In this document: in pieces, positions 32,765 through 42,841 of the stretch
Position numbering within the stretch: the first letter of the stretch is position 1
Layout of the letters: every line of letters starts with the position of its first letter
Assembly (NCBI GenBank): GCA_027475525.1
Contig: JAMWFC010000082.1
Coordinates: 1,302,001 to 1,366,000 of the forward strand
Reading direction: 5' to 3'
DNA length: 64,000 bases
DNA from: Macrolepiota albuminosa
Lineage: Eukaryota > Basidiomycota > Agaricomycetes > Agaricales > Agaricaceae
Program-made: the position numbers and the translations under genes
The notes under the pieces: generated by a model
What the model was told of the DNA's origin: nothing
Database searches by the model: none
Seen by the model: only the letters and a program-made list of their open reading frames with translations

Positions 32765-34549
32765 CTAGAGTTGGGACCCCGAACTACCCTCCCCCTCCCC
32801 TCCCCTCGGCCAGCCCCGGAAATCCTCCCCCACCTCCTCTGGACCGTGCGCGCGCCAGACCTCCTCGGCCAACTGGTCCCAAGACGGGAGCTGCTCGCCC
32901 TCGTCCAGGACCCGCTCGAACCATGACCCCGGGGCCGGGACGTTTCTCCGGCGATGCGCTACCACCAGCCTCCCCAACAAGTCCAGGCCCCGCTCCACCC
33001 CGGGGTCCCCTGCCTCCGACCGGAGCCCCTCTTGCAGGGACGCGAGCGCCGCGGCAGCCCCGTCCAGGAGCAGGCGATGCTCCCGAGCCCAGCCTGGAGA
33101 TGTCAGAATCGACCCAACCGCGAGAAGAGGAAAACACTCACTTAGAGAGGCCATACGTCCGACGACCACGTCCCGGCGCAAGGCCTCAACCAACTCTGAG
33201 CCCGAGGGACCCTGCGCCGGGATCCCCACCCCCTGCTCCAGCCTGGCCCGCATAGCGTCCAGCTGGGCCTCGACTCCCCCCCGGGCCACCCTCGCCTCCT
33301 CCAGCTCCCGGAGGGCGGCCTCGCGACCCTCCTCCAGACCCCTCCGGATCGCCGCCTCCTCCCTTGCCCCCTCCTCTCGCTCCTCTCGCTCCCGGTCGGC
33401 CTGCTCGAGGCGCTCCTGCAGGGCCCTCACCTCGACATCCAACGGCCGCCCCGACAGCGGAGAAAAAGTCGCCGGCGAGAGGCGCACTGGGGAAGGCGGG
33501 GACGGAGTCTGGGAGGCCGGGGAGGGGGCCTCCGCGGGCAGACGCGCCCTTTTGGAGGGCCCCGGGGAGGGGCTAGGCGACGCCCGCCGTTTTCCCTTAT
33601 CAGGGCGCCCGCCGCGCCCCTCGCGCCCCGGGGCTCCGGACCGGGTTACCCGACGCGTGATCAAGACCACGGGCCGGCCCCGGCCGCTCTCCCGGACGAC
33701 CCCCCCTCCCCCAGCCCCGCCCCCAGGACCCTCCACTGGCGCCGCCTCCGGAACCGCCGCCGTCCCCGCGACCCAATCCCTCTCCTCGACACCCATCCTC
33801 CGAGTAATGCCCGCCAAGGGCCAACCCTGCTCCCGCGAAACGCAATAGGCCCTCCAAAGGGCCGAAACGGAACACCGCTCGTGATTGAAGCGGCAGGCGT
33901 CGCACACGGCGGTGTCGCGCCGGGACGAGACGGACGGGACCTCGAAGGAGCAAATGACGTTGCGACGCGCGCAGTGAAGACACTAGGCACCCGGTTTAGC
34001 CCCGGAATCAGAGGTAGGAGGCCACTTACCGGCCCGTTGCTGACACACCACGCGTGGGGAGGCAAGCCCCGGGGCCTCACCAATGCCCCCTCGAAGGCCT
34101 CCTGCGTGGCACTGGCCCACGCAACCCGTTGGGTATCGGGAACCTCCGAAATGGCCCCCACCGCCATCCCGGAGCGACGGAACCGAGGGGCGACGAGTCT
34201 AGGGCGAGGAGGGGGTGGGGGGCGAGGGGGACGCACGGTCATCCGCGCAAAGGTTGGCGCGGGACGACTCGGCTGAGGCTCCGGGGGGACACTAGGCCCA
34301 GCCTCGGGGACGGGCTCCGAGAGCCGGCTGGGACCCGCCTCGGGTGCCGGAATATTGCGTTGTTCTGAAAAGGGAAGGTTAGTAGGGCAAAGGGGCGGCA
34401 CGGGGGTACTCACGTTGTTCGAAGAGCGCCGCTACGCGCTCACGGTCGAGACGAGCCCGGTAACGCGCGTCCCGGGCTCCCCACGCCATGAGGGGCGCGA
34501 CCTCGTTCGTCTGCGGGGGCGTCGGGGAATGCGTCGGCGTTCGCGACAT
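32765..34549 (-). CDS. TE-D antisense gene: zinc-cluster-like, basic patches, coiled coil (unknown function)
   Basis: Antisense to gag-pol, between the chromodomain and the 3' LTR. Exons (minus strand) 34549-34414, 34364-34030 and 33982-32765 sum to 1689 nt with no stop: 562 aa. Introns have GT..AG and are 47-49 nt. Exon 3 opens directly with CLHCARRNVIC; CDACRFNHERC follows 15 residues later. This is C-x2-C-x6-C twice, the spacing of fungal Zn2Cys6 clusters with a longer linker. Next come NLS-like KGKRRAS and PSKRARL, then a charged heptad region rich in Glu/Arg/Leu (VRALQERLEQADREREEREE..), then a Trp-containing C-terminus. A further 48-nt GT..AG segment at 33094-33141 with a CTGAC branch-like site could be a third, frame-neutral intron. 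No 77-bp duplication and no frameshift fall inside it, unlike gag-pol. A DNA-binding regulator is an inference only; TE-E has a counterpart. Confidence 0.82.
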
Positions 34550-34676
34550 AGTTGGGTTTGATGGTAAAATTTTTTTTCGTTACGTGGCAGGACAGGCGCC
34601 GGTTCCCACGCTCAAGCCCGGTCCGGACCTCCGGCTACGCGCGCCTCGGAGGGTCTCGGCGCTGAGGGGGGGGTGA
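34550..34676 (-). promoter_or_regulatory. TE-D antisense gene upstream region and polypurine tract
   Basis: The 127 bp between the antisense ATG (34549) and the 3' LTR hold an A/T-rich run (34565-34580) that could serve as core promoter on the minus strand, and the G-rich polypurine tract at 34664-34676 used for plus-strand priming. No clear TATA box. The antisense promoter may extend into the LTR. Confidence 0.45.
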
Positions 34677-35482
34677 TGTCACGACCCCTCCCCCCCGGAA
34701 CCTCCCCGGGACACCCCCGGAGTCCCATCCGGGAACCTCTTTCGTCAATCCCACAGCGCACCCCGCCCCCACCGCTACCGACGCCGCCCTCACACGCATC
34801 AAGGACCACCATCAGCCATCAACGATCGCCATCAGCCAGCCCCCCGGGACCCCTGCATCACGGACCCCGGGATCACCCGCCATCAACGATCAGATCACGC
34901 GGCTCGCATACGGCCATCACGCATCACGCCCCACGCATCACGACTCCCTCCGCACCAATTGATCGCGCGTCCCCACACGCGCGATCCCGGTATACAGTCC
35001 CCGGCCGCTACTCAATGGCCCCCGGAACTCATCCCAGACACCCCGGAATCCCGAGACACGATCCGTAGTACTTATAGTATAGCTCCCCGTTGTATTCGAC
35101 AGTCTTGATATTACATACTTTGCATAACTGTTACTTGGATATTGCGTGCCCTCTGTTTGACTGGTACGCCTCGTTTGGTACGCTTCGACTGGCACGCCTT
35201 GGTATTCGCGTGCTATAAGTTTGGTACGCACTTCGCGACTCTTAAGTTACTAACTTGGTCTCGTCTTAGAACCTCCGGTTCACGACTCGACCCCCTCTAA
35301 CTCCCAGCCACTTTCATCCAAAACCCCCGGACTCTAGTCCCCTTTCCCGGGATTACCCTGTCCTCGTCTTGAACCCCGGAGTCCTAGCCCCGGAGTTCCA
35401 GACCCCCGAGTATCCGTAGATCAAGTCCGCATCGTAAGGGCGTCGCTTTCCCGGAAAGCCCCCGATTCAGCGGAACCTGACA
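34677..35482 (+). repeat. TE-D 3' LTR (806 bp)
   Basis: Matches 24026-24831 without visible differences; followed by the GGTGT target copy. Confidence 0.94.
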
Positions 35483-35667
35483 GGTGTTTGGTAAGGGAGC
35501 GGCTCCTCGTGGCCCGGATAGGCCACGCCCGCTGACTGCAACTGACTCGCCGCCGGATAGGGCAGCTGCCTCTGGAACTGGGACAATATTTGTATATTTG
35601 GGGGTCTTCCCCCTCCACTAGAGCCTTGCTGGCTCTGATCACTCTTTTGCAGCCCCCAATAGGCCAT
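35483..35667 (-). pseudogene. TE-C ORF3, N-terminal piece
   Basis: ATG at 35665-35667 opens a Gln/Pro-rich frame (MAYWGLQKSDQSQQG..) that reaches the TE-D insertion point. Excision of TE-D and one GGTGT joins it in frame to 24020 downward (LHLQEMEVDD). It resembles the Gln/Pro-rich start of TE-B ORF3. It is upstream-adjacent to the end of TE-C pol, with about 250 bp of spacer (35668-35916) holding no gene. Confidence 0.78.
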
Positions 35668-35916
35668 TTTAAAGCAACACGTAGACTACGTGTATTGGGA
35701 CTGAGAAAAGAAAGAAAAAAAAACAATCTCCCAACTCCGCCAGTGGTGTAAACAACCACAAACACACGCCACCCGGCGCCGCATTGGCAATCATAGTCGC
35801 ATAAACAGTTACAATTACAGCCACAATTAGTAGCCACCCGGTTAGTTACCGGCAATCAAAGTGGACTTTGTCCACATTCCACCACCACACACGCATTGCA
35901 CGCGTTTTGCTAGCTG

Positions 35917-36379
35917 CTAAGGGCGTTTCACGCCCTGCAGCTCTAGATACCGGTCCATCGCTGCAAGGTCTTTGCAGTTCACTAGTGGTTCCCAGGTAGT
36001 ATCACCTAAACTCCACCTCACCTCGAATTCAAGGCTTCCTTTTGTCCACCGATGACCTATGAGGTCATCTACAAACCACTCCTGGTCATTACCAGTTCCA
36101 AAGTCATACGGCTCTGGAGTTGCGCGATTAGGGAAGAGCGCATCACTACTGGCCATATACAGTCACAATAGCGACACATGAAACTTGGGAACTATCCTGC
36201 GCGCTTGCAGCGCATGGGGTAGTTCCAGCACGTAGTTAGACGTGCTCGGCTCCACTTCAAGGACCTTATATGGTCCAATCCATTTTGGACACAACTTGCT
36301 CGCTCTGCCTTTTGGCAGGTTCAAGTTCTTTGTAGAAAGGTACACCAGGTTCCCTTTCTCGATGTCTGGCTCATCACGT
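35917..36379 (-). pseudogene. TE-C pol, GPY-like region and chromodomain
   Basis: C-terminal end of TE-C pol. VYLSTKNLNLPKG.., KWIGPYKVLEVEPSTSNYVLELP, then after a TGA at 36163-36165 DALFPNRATPEPYDFG and FEVRWSLGDTTWEP, ending with TAG at 35917-35919. TE-B has CGA at the position of that TGA, so it is a CpG transition. The segment is cut at 36379 by TE-E and joins to 50552 once TE-E and one ACGT are removed (ANNCRR|DEPDIEKGNLVYL). Confidence 0.9.
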
Positions 36380-37423
36380 TGATGACGCCAACTGTGGTTG
36401 GGTGCGCTGGACGTATACGCAGTACAACGCCGTCTCCAGCGCCTGGCGTACGGGTTTGTGAGGAGTCCCGGCAGGGTCCCGGTGTGCTCGAGCAGAGGTG
36501 ATAGGGCGATGCGCTAGACGATAGCGCCTCGGATGCTACCTAGCAAGTGGTAAGCGTCGTAGTTTAGGAGAAGTTATAGAGAAATAAACAAATAGCGCAG
36601 CGTAGCGTGCCCGTAGGTGGCACCGTAAACGACGAAGACGAGATAGACAAAGCTAGCGCCGAACTTGGTGGCAAAGTCAGGCAACGCTAGCGCGATTTGA
36701 ACGCTAAGTGTAACTGGGTGCTCAAGAGGTTACGATTCGTTGTTATATACATGGCAAGTAGCTAGTTTTTATACTATGCGCTACATTATTTCCAAAATAA
36801 GTCCATTGACGGCGCTACCGCTTAGCGCCTCCCTTCATGACTGTAGCTAACGGCCACCTGTCAACGGCGACCTGCAGCACATGGGTGACGGCGACCAACG
36901 GCGACTCTAAAACTACTTAGAAGTGGTACGAGTTTGCTCACTTTTTGATGTAATTTAATTGGCCATGCCATCCCGGGGTATGGTCAGGGAATCCTCGACA
37001 GACGCCGTGAGCGCTAATTCCGGCGCTAAACATTGTACCATCTTTTGATAGATTTAAATGTTGGGTCTGCGTGTATCCTGTCTCGTCGTCATTGATTCTT
37101 TTAGACTTCTGATTGAGGTGCCTCGGTGATTGACAGCGCCAATTGCTAACTCCTTCCAGTACTGATCGGGGTTTGGTCAGAGTCCCCTCCCGCCGTTATG
37201 CTAGCGCTATGAGTCCTGAGTCTTCTTGGTCTTCAAAGTAACTGAGTGGAGTGTGCTGAGGGGCTGATACTGGTGATTGAGATGAATGGATAAGTCTTGC
37301 CATAGAGCGCCCGCGCTAGGGCTGCTCTGTTACCCAAGGCTGGTCGCTAGAGCCTTTAGTGTGTCAAGTGTTGGTCGGCCTATAATGTCCCTTGATGCGC
37401 TCAGTCCGAGTAGAAGCCTATCA
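36380..37423 (-). repeat. TE-E 3' LTR (1044 bp)
   Basis: Partner of 49504-50547, seven differences. GCGCTA/TAGCGC words recur many times in the LTR and through the element. Confidence 0.96.
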
Positions 37424-37438
37424 TCTCCCCCCAACTGA

Positions 37439-37592
37439 AAAATTGACTGTCCTCAGTCAAACGCCGTCGTTAATTTGACTGCACTACGGTCCGTATAATG
37501 CCGCCGGCGCCTTATAAAATTGACTGTCCTCAGTCAAACGCCGTCGTTAATTTGACTGCACTACGGTCCGTATAATGCCGCCGGCGCCTTAT
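37439..37592. repeat. 77-bp perfect tandem duplication #14
   Basis: Copies at 37439 and 37516, in the promoter region of the first TE-E antisense gene. Confidence 0.9.
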
Positions 37593-37597
37593 AAAAA
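37590..37597 (+). promoter_or_regulatory. TATA box of the first TE-E antisense gene
   Basis: TATAAAAA 50 bp upstream of ATG 37648, with a C/T-rich leader between. Same orientation as the gene and opposite to gag-pol. Confidence 0.6.
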
Positions 37598-37647
37598 GTC
37601 GTTTTCCGTACTTCACCTCCCCGTGTTTTCCTTCCCATCTTTCCAGT

Positions 37648-40600
37648 ATGTCCACTTCTTTCGACGCCTCTGCTCTCCGCAATTTCCTGGCTAAGGCCTC
37701 TTATTTATTTGATCGCGCTAAGTCTGTCGGTCCCGCCGATGCGCCACAAACCGTCCCTGGTATTATGCAACTCTATCGGCGCTGGCTCGTGGTCCGCAGC
37801 TCCGACAGTTCCTGGGAGCGGGGTGACGAGGTTCGCGAGTGGTGCGTGGCCCGGTACCGTGAGTATGAGGGTGCCGATTGGTTGCGCCCTTTCGCGGACC
37901 TTTTCGTAAGTTTTCTAAGTTTGATTTTGGCGTTGTGGCGCTAAGGTTCAGCGCCCATACTAGGCTCCCTCCTTATCTGACGAGATCGACGCGTTGTTGG
38001 CTAGCACCGAGGTCAGCGAAGTAAGTCCTTCCTTCTCCTCCCCCCTTTTTCCACTGTTAATCCTTGAGTAGTCGGTTGCCACGTCTCCCACCGTCGCCAG
38101 TCTTCCTACTGCCCCCTCGGCCTCTACTGTCCCTTCTGTTCCTACCACCCCTCCTTCTTCGACTTCTGTTCCGCCTCCTTCCGTTCTTGGCAGCCCTTTT
38201 CTACTGTCCCTTCTGTTCCTACCGCCCCTCCTTCTTCGACTTCTGTTCCGCCTCCTTCCGTTCTTGGCAGCCCTTTTCGTGGCGCTGCTTCTTCCACTCG
38301 CCCTGCCCCAAGCGCTGCTTCTCCCGTCCGTACTGCCCCTCCCCATTCGGCCATCAAACGTATTGCCGTTTCTCGTAGCGAGCCACGACCCGGCCCGACG
38401 CGCCCAACTTCTCACGGTCCTCCGCGTAATTTCGCCATTGTTATTGAACGAGCGCCTCCTGCTCGTGCTAGTTCTCCTCCCAAACGTACCGTGCGTTCTT
38501 TTCCTATCTTCCTTACTCCATTTTTCTGACTTCTCCCCCTTCCAGATCAATCTCCCTGCTCGTGTTCCCCCTTTGTATGTCGTAAGTGCTTTGCTTGTTG
38601 TCGCTAGACTTTAGCGCCTAAATGTTAATGTCGATAGGCGCCTAACCAGACCATGTTCACCGACGCGGAGCTTCGCGACCTTTTGCGTCTTCGCCGTGAT
38701 ACTACCGTCATTGATACCGGCGTTCCGGCTGGTGTCCAAGTACTGGGTGGCAAGAAGAAGGTTACCGTTGCGCCCTTGGAGCGTCGCGCGTTTAGGGCAA
38801 AGATTGGCGCGGTAAGCACTGTTTTGCCCCTTTGGAGGTTCATGCCGTCGCTGACTTCTTTCTTAGTGTGACAAGTGTTGGTCTGAGAACAACCCTGAGG
38901 GCTGCTGGTTTCAGGTTCATGCCGTCGCTGACTTCTTTCTTAGTGTGACAAGTGTTGGTCTGAGAACAACCCTGAGGGCTGCTGGTTTCCTACCGCGTCT
39001 CTGCCTTGCTATCGGTGCGATGCGTTGAAACGAGGCTGCGCCTTCAACGGGATTCGTACTCGTGAACGTGGTAGGGACGCCATTATGCAAAGGAACTATG
39101 AGCGCGCAGTGTTGGTTCGTAACGCCCGGGACTTCGTGCTGCAGCAACGTGATTTGGCGGCTACTCACCAACCCACGGTAATCAGCACAGCCAGCCTGGC
39201 GCTGCCGACTATCCAGGATGGTACTACCGTGGCGGCACCTTTTGCTCGCTCTCCTCGTCGTCCCGTCCTTTCGAAGCGTAAGCCTGTTATCACGTCTCCT
39301 GGCAAGAGCCCTGGTAAGCGCCGCGAGCTAGCGCCTGCTACGCCTGTGGTTTTGTCTTCGACCGAGTCTTCTACGGATGAGGGGGAAGGCACTGAGAGGG
39401 ATGCCGAGGGAGAGGATGATGATGAAGCTGAGCCCGTTGTTGATGCCGATGCGCTGTTGGCGGTACGCGCTCTCCTGCTTCGCCTTACTCCCCCTATCGC
39501 CGCTAACCCTCGTCAGAGTGACCCCAGTGGTAACCAGTACGCATTTCCCTAACTTCTCTTCTCTCCGCGTGCTAACTTCTTGACTGATAGGTCCCCCACT
39601 CCTGTTCCCGCCGTAGTGGCTATCCCTGCTGCCGAAGATGTCGTTATGTCTGATGCTGGCGCTACCCCTGCCCCCGAGTCGGTTGCGGCTAGCGACACCC
39701 CGGTGGCTCTTCCTATTACTCCGTCCCTTACTCCTCCCCACAGCTCCCCTTCTTTTACTAGTAGTCGCGAGACTTCTGCGGCGCCGGAGTCCGAAGGAAC
39801 CCTGGTGCCGGAAGGTGAGCGTCGTCGCCGCTGGAGATACTTGCCTCCCTACGGCATCCATCTTTCTTCCGCCAGAGCTATGTCCCCCGGCGACGAGCGC
39901 CATGAGTGGACACCCCGTGCGCCTGTAACTGTCCGGGTACGTCCGTCTTTGTTTGTTCCCCTTTTTCTCCCCTTTTCTAACCTTCCATAAGTTCGATCCC
40001 TTTTGGACGCCCCCTCCCGCCATGCGAGTTTCTGGCGACGCCTTCCCTTGGCTCTAACCTTCCATAAGTTCGATCCCTTTTGGACGCCCCCTCCCGCCAT
40101 GCGAGTTTCTGGCGACGCCTTCCCTTGGCTTGGGGACGAGTTCTCCTATCCCGTCACCCCTCTCCGGAACCCTGGTGCCGGAAGGTGAGCGTCGTCGCCG
40201 CTGGAGATACTTGCCTCCCTACGGCATCCATCTTTCTTCCGCCAGAGCTATGTCTCCCGGCGACGAGCGCCATGAGTGGACACCCCGTGCGCCTGTAACT
40301 GTCCAGGTACGTCCGTCTTTGTTTGTTCCCCTTTTTCTCCCCTTTTCTAACCTTCCATAAGTTCGATCCCTTTTGGACGCCCCCTCCCACCATGCGAGTT
40401 TCTGGCGACGCCTTCCCTTGGCTCGGGGACGAGTTCTCCTATCCCGTCACCCCTCTCCGTCCTTCTGCCGACCTTCGCCAGCAACTCCGTCATATCGAGG
40501 ATGCAACCAAAGCCGTTGGTCGCGAACTTGCCAACCTGCGTCCTCGCATTTCCACCTTAGCTCGCCGCGAGCGCCTCCTTCTCGAGCTTCATGACGATAT

Positions 40601-40694
40601 TACAGCTGCGCTTGAGTGGCAAGCGAGTAACTCGATCCAGGACAGGGACTTGCTTCCTTTGGGCGATCCCGCCCTTCCCGAGTATGATCCGTAG
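37648..40694 (+). CDS. TE-E antisense gene 1: zinc-cluster-like, basic patches, coiled coil (unknown function)
   Basis: Antisense to gag-pol. Exons 37648-37905, 37964-38020, 38072-38490 (contains duplication #15), 38546-38581, 38638-38811, 38944-39536, 39591-39936 and 40362-40694. The frame closes at every junction once duplicated segments are counted once, giving about 712 aa to TAG 40692-40694. An intron ends exactly before TGT of CDKCWSENNPEGC; CYRCDALKRGC follows 8 residues later (C-x2-C-x8-C, C-x2-C-x6-C). Then basic KRKPVITSPGKSPGKRR, an acidic Glu/Asp stretch, WRYLPPYGIH, and a C-terminal coiled-coil-like LRQQLRHIEDATKAVGRELA. Intron position and domain order match the TE-D antisense gene. 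Segment 39796-40465 is duplicated with a few substitutions (see repeat). Promoter TATAAAAA at 37590. Confidence 0.8.
38124..38277. repeat. 77-bp tandem duplication #15 (one mismatch)
   Basis: Copies at 38124 and 38201 differ at one base (ACCACC / ACCGCC). Counting one copy keeps the exon in frame. Confidence 0.88.
38836..38989. repeat. 77-bp perfect tandem duplication #16
   Basis: Copies at 38836 and 38913; it duplicates the intron end and first cysteines of the zinc-cluster exon. Confidence 0.9.
39796..40465. repeat. 370-bp apart tandem duplication with substitutions
   Basis: GGAACCCTGGTGCC.. at 39796 recurs at 40166 and the similarity runs about 295 bp, with about four transitions. Because duplication #17 (39976, 40053) lies in the first copy only, the underlying period is 293 bp. 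It duplicates an intron and parts of two exons of antisense gene 1. Probably two alleles or element copies strung together by the assembler. Confidence 0.8.
39976..40129. repeat. 77-bp perfect tandem duplication #17
   Basis: Copies at 39976 and 40053, spanning an intron end in antisense gene 1 of TE-E. Confidence 0.9.
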
Positions 40695-41217
40695 TTGCCG
40701 ACCCTTAGCGCTTTTAAACTTTTTATGGACTTAGTCTTTTTGATACGAACTTTGTAGTATGTGATCCTATAATAAACGCCTCCCTTGGCTTCAAATCGTC
40801 AGTTTGTAAGTAATCAAAAGAAAATAAGTAAAAAGGGGAAACGCTCAGTAGATCATCACAGCGCAAAAACCCCCTTTGCCGACGCGGTCCAATAGCCATT
40901 ACCGCGCCAGCCTAAGTAGAAAATAGGAACTGTCTGGAAATAAATAAGCGGATCCATGTAAGAAGTAACGCGTATAAAGAAATAGAAAACCAGTGATCGC
41001 TTTGTGGCTATTCGGTGATGGTGAGCATAAGCGCTAGGTCTAGAATGGCGATTTCCTTTCTGCGCGGTCCAACCATGAGTCAAGCGCCTCTCATTGGCTA
41101 GTATCTTCGTCAGGGTCCTCGTTCTTTGTGAAACGTCCTCCCACGCTGTCGCCGTTCTAACTCTAGCCGTGTCCTATAAATTGCATATGCATCAACTGGA
41201 TCTCATCAGTCTTCGCG
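40695..41217 (+). promoter_or_regulatory. spacer between TE-E antisense genes 1 and 2, with TATA box
   Basis: No ORF worth calling. AATAAA at 40772-40777 could be the polyadenylation signal of gene 1. TATAAAT at 41175-41181 lies about 40 bp upstream of the gene 2 ATG (41218). Confidence 0.5.
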
Positions 41218-41733
41218 ATGACCAGCCCGACCGGCCTGGTGTGGACTCCCCGCTGTGATCGTGCTCACGTCATGATGGACCCTCCAACTTTCCTAGAGCG
41301 TGTCACCTCTTTCCTTCACCACTATCCTGCTGGCAGCGTGCCAGAACTGGACGATGGCGCCCTCGAATTAAGTCGTCGCTGCCAGTTGCTGCGTGCGGCC
41401 TGTGAGATCTGGTCGGATAGCAAACCTCTGATGCAGTTTGGTATGGAGAAGGCCTGGAGTCGCATTTTTCAGGTGCGCTCCTGCCTTTTTCGCCCTCTTC
41501 TTTGCTGACAGTCGCTAATTAAAGCAACTTCCTCCCACCTCCACGCGAGAGCGTCTTGAGCTGCTGCTGGAAGAAAGCCACTATCTGGTCCGTCTGTCCT
41601 TACCCCGTTACTCCTTTCTTTTCCTGTCTAACCGCGCCTTCTTCACCAGTCTCCTCGTTCTTCTACCGGTGGTCGCCTCTTTCGTGGCCCCTCTGACGGA
41701 GGGACGCGTCTCCTCCTGTTGCCCGCTCCTTGA
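41218..41733 (+). CDS. TE-E antisense gene 2: small protein of unknown function
   Basis: Exons 41218-41472, 41525-41587 and 41650-41733 join in frame (402 nt, 133 aa, TGA 41731-41733), with GT..AG introns of 52 and 62 nt. The first 80 residues (PPTFLERVTSFLHHYPAGSVP..LSRRCQLLRAACEIWSD) align with the product of gene 3 (ILDRIEHFLAIMPTGGFP..LVRRYRILLDASTEWMID), so genes 2 and 3 look like diverged duplicates. The C-terminus is Ser/Arg/Gly-rich. No known domain recognised. TATAAAT at 41175 is a likely promoter. Confidence 0.68.
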
Positions 41734-41975
41734 TTTGCTTCCACCTCCCATGTCGTTTATGTAAGGTGATCTTCCCTTCTCCGTAGCGCCACAGAACTGA
41801 CAGATTTTAGATTCTTGATTTCCAATGTCGTCGTATATTAAATGCATCGTTGTTGTCGCCCCCCCCCCCTCGTGATTGTTTCGCCCATGTAAAAGTTCCT
41901 AAGTCGCTGCGACCCTGCAAGTAGCTAGAGATATTTTATGGGCTCTGCCGCCCTTAAGTTCGTTAGTATTTTATC

Positions 41976-42694
41976 ATGCAAGCACCCTCCATACTTCTCC
42001 CAGATCCGGAACTTCCTTACCGCCCCGCGATCTTGGATCGTATTGAACATTTCCTGGCTATTATGCCTACGGGGGGCTTCCCTCATGAAAACGGAAATAC
42101 CATGACCCTGGTGCGCCGATATCGCATCCTGTTGGACGCCTCCACCGAATGGATGATAGACCAGGATGAGTCTCTGGTCACGGTTCGCCTCCTGTTAGCG
42201 CGTATCTTGTTTGTTGCTCATGTGTTTGCAGTCGACTATTACGCCTAGCGCAGCAAGTTTGGCGAGCCTTCTTCGGGAGACTGGCAGTTTGGTTAGTCAA
42301 TAGCTCTTTCCTTCTGACCTTGGGTTGCTAATTCCATGCCGTTGCCAAGAGCCTTTCATGGCTTCCCCTTCCGCTCCTGGTTGAGTCCTGTGCCCGTAGG
42401 GCAGTCCTCGACCGCGTGGTCTTTCCTTTCCCGCCCTCGCTTCAGCCCTCCTACGGGGAGTGGGACCTTTCCCCCGAACTCGCTGCCCCTCCTCCAGGCG
42501 CTCCTCCTGCGCCAACTCCTAGCGCTCCAGCACCTTCATCCTGCATTCCTCCCGCCGTATCTCGCAACGCGCCGCCTTCGAGTGCTCCGGTGCCTACACC
42601 AGGTGCCCCTCTTCCTCCTCCAGGCGGTCCTCCCTCCTTTAGGCGGCCCAGGGAGCGAGTCCGAGGTTCTCGTCGCCGGTCTTCTTCAGCATAG
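41976..42694 (+). CDS. TE-E antisense gene 3: small protein of unknown function, paralogue of gene 2
   Basis: Starts at ATG 41976 (MQAPSILLPDPELPYR..), with a folded-looking first 80 residues similar to gene 2. The uninterrupted frame stops at TAG 42246-42248. A GT..AG intron (about 42202-42248, ending in that TAG) leads on to SKFGEPSSGDWQF. A second intron (about 42293-42349) leads to a Pro/Ala-rich tail with a basic end (RRPRERVRGSRRRSSSA) and TAG at 42692-42694. Splice sites are my reading and the second acceptor (CAAG) is weak. Function unknown. It is convergent with the 3' end of pol, whose stop is at 42842. Confidence 0.6.
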
Positions 42695-42841
42695 CTCGTA
42701 ACGTAGTAACCGTAGTTGATTTTGTGTTCTCGCCTGTACCATAGCTATTTATGTTATCCAATATGCCTTCCGAAAGGGAGACATGACCTAAGTTCACTTA
42801 ACGGGGGCGCTAACACCTAGCGCCTCGTCCTTCGTCTTCAT

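Larger units (their letters stand above)
24026..35482 (+). mobile_element. TE-D, full-length chromovirus with antisense zinc-cluster gene
   Basis: LTRs 24026-24831 and 34677-35482, both 806 bp and identical as far as I can compare, with TSD GGTGT at 24021-24025 and 35483-35487. A G-rich polypurine tract precedes the 3' LTR (34664-34676). Order is gag with a Pro-rich N-terminal extension, CCHC knuckle, two protease-like domains, RT, RNase H, integrase, chromodomain, then an antisense gene. Very GC-rich. Eight 77-bp duplications and several one-base indels disturb gag-pol. Identical LTRs imply recent insertion, or assembly collapse of two repeat copies. It interrupts ORF3 of TE-C. Confidence 0.95.
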
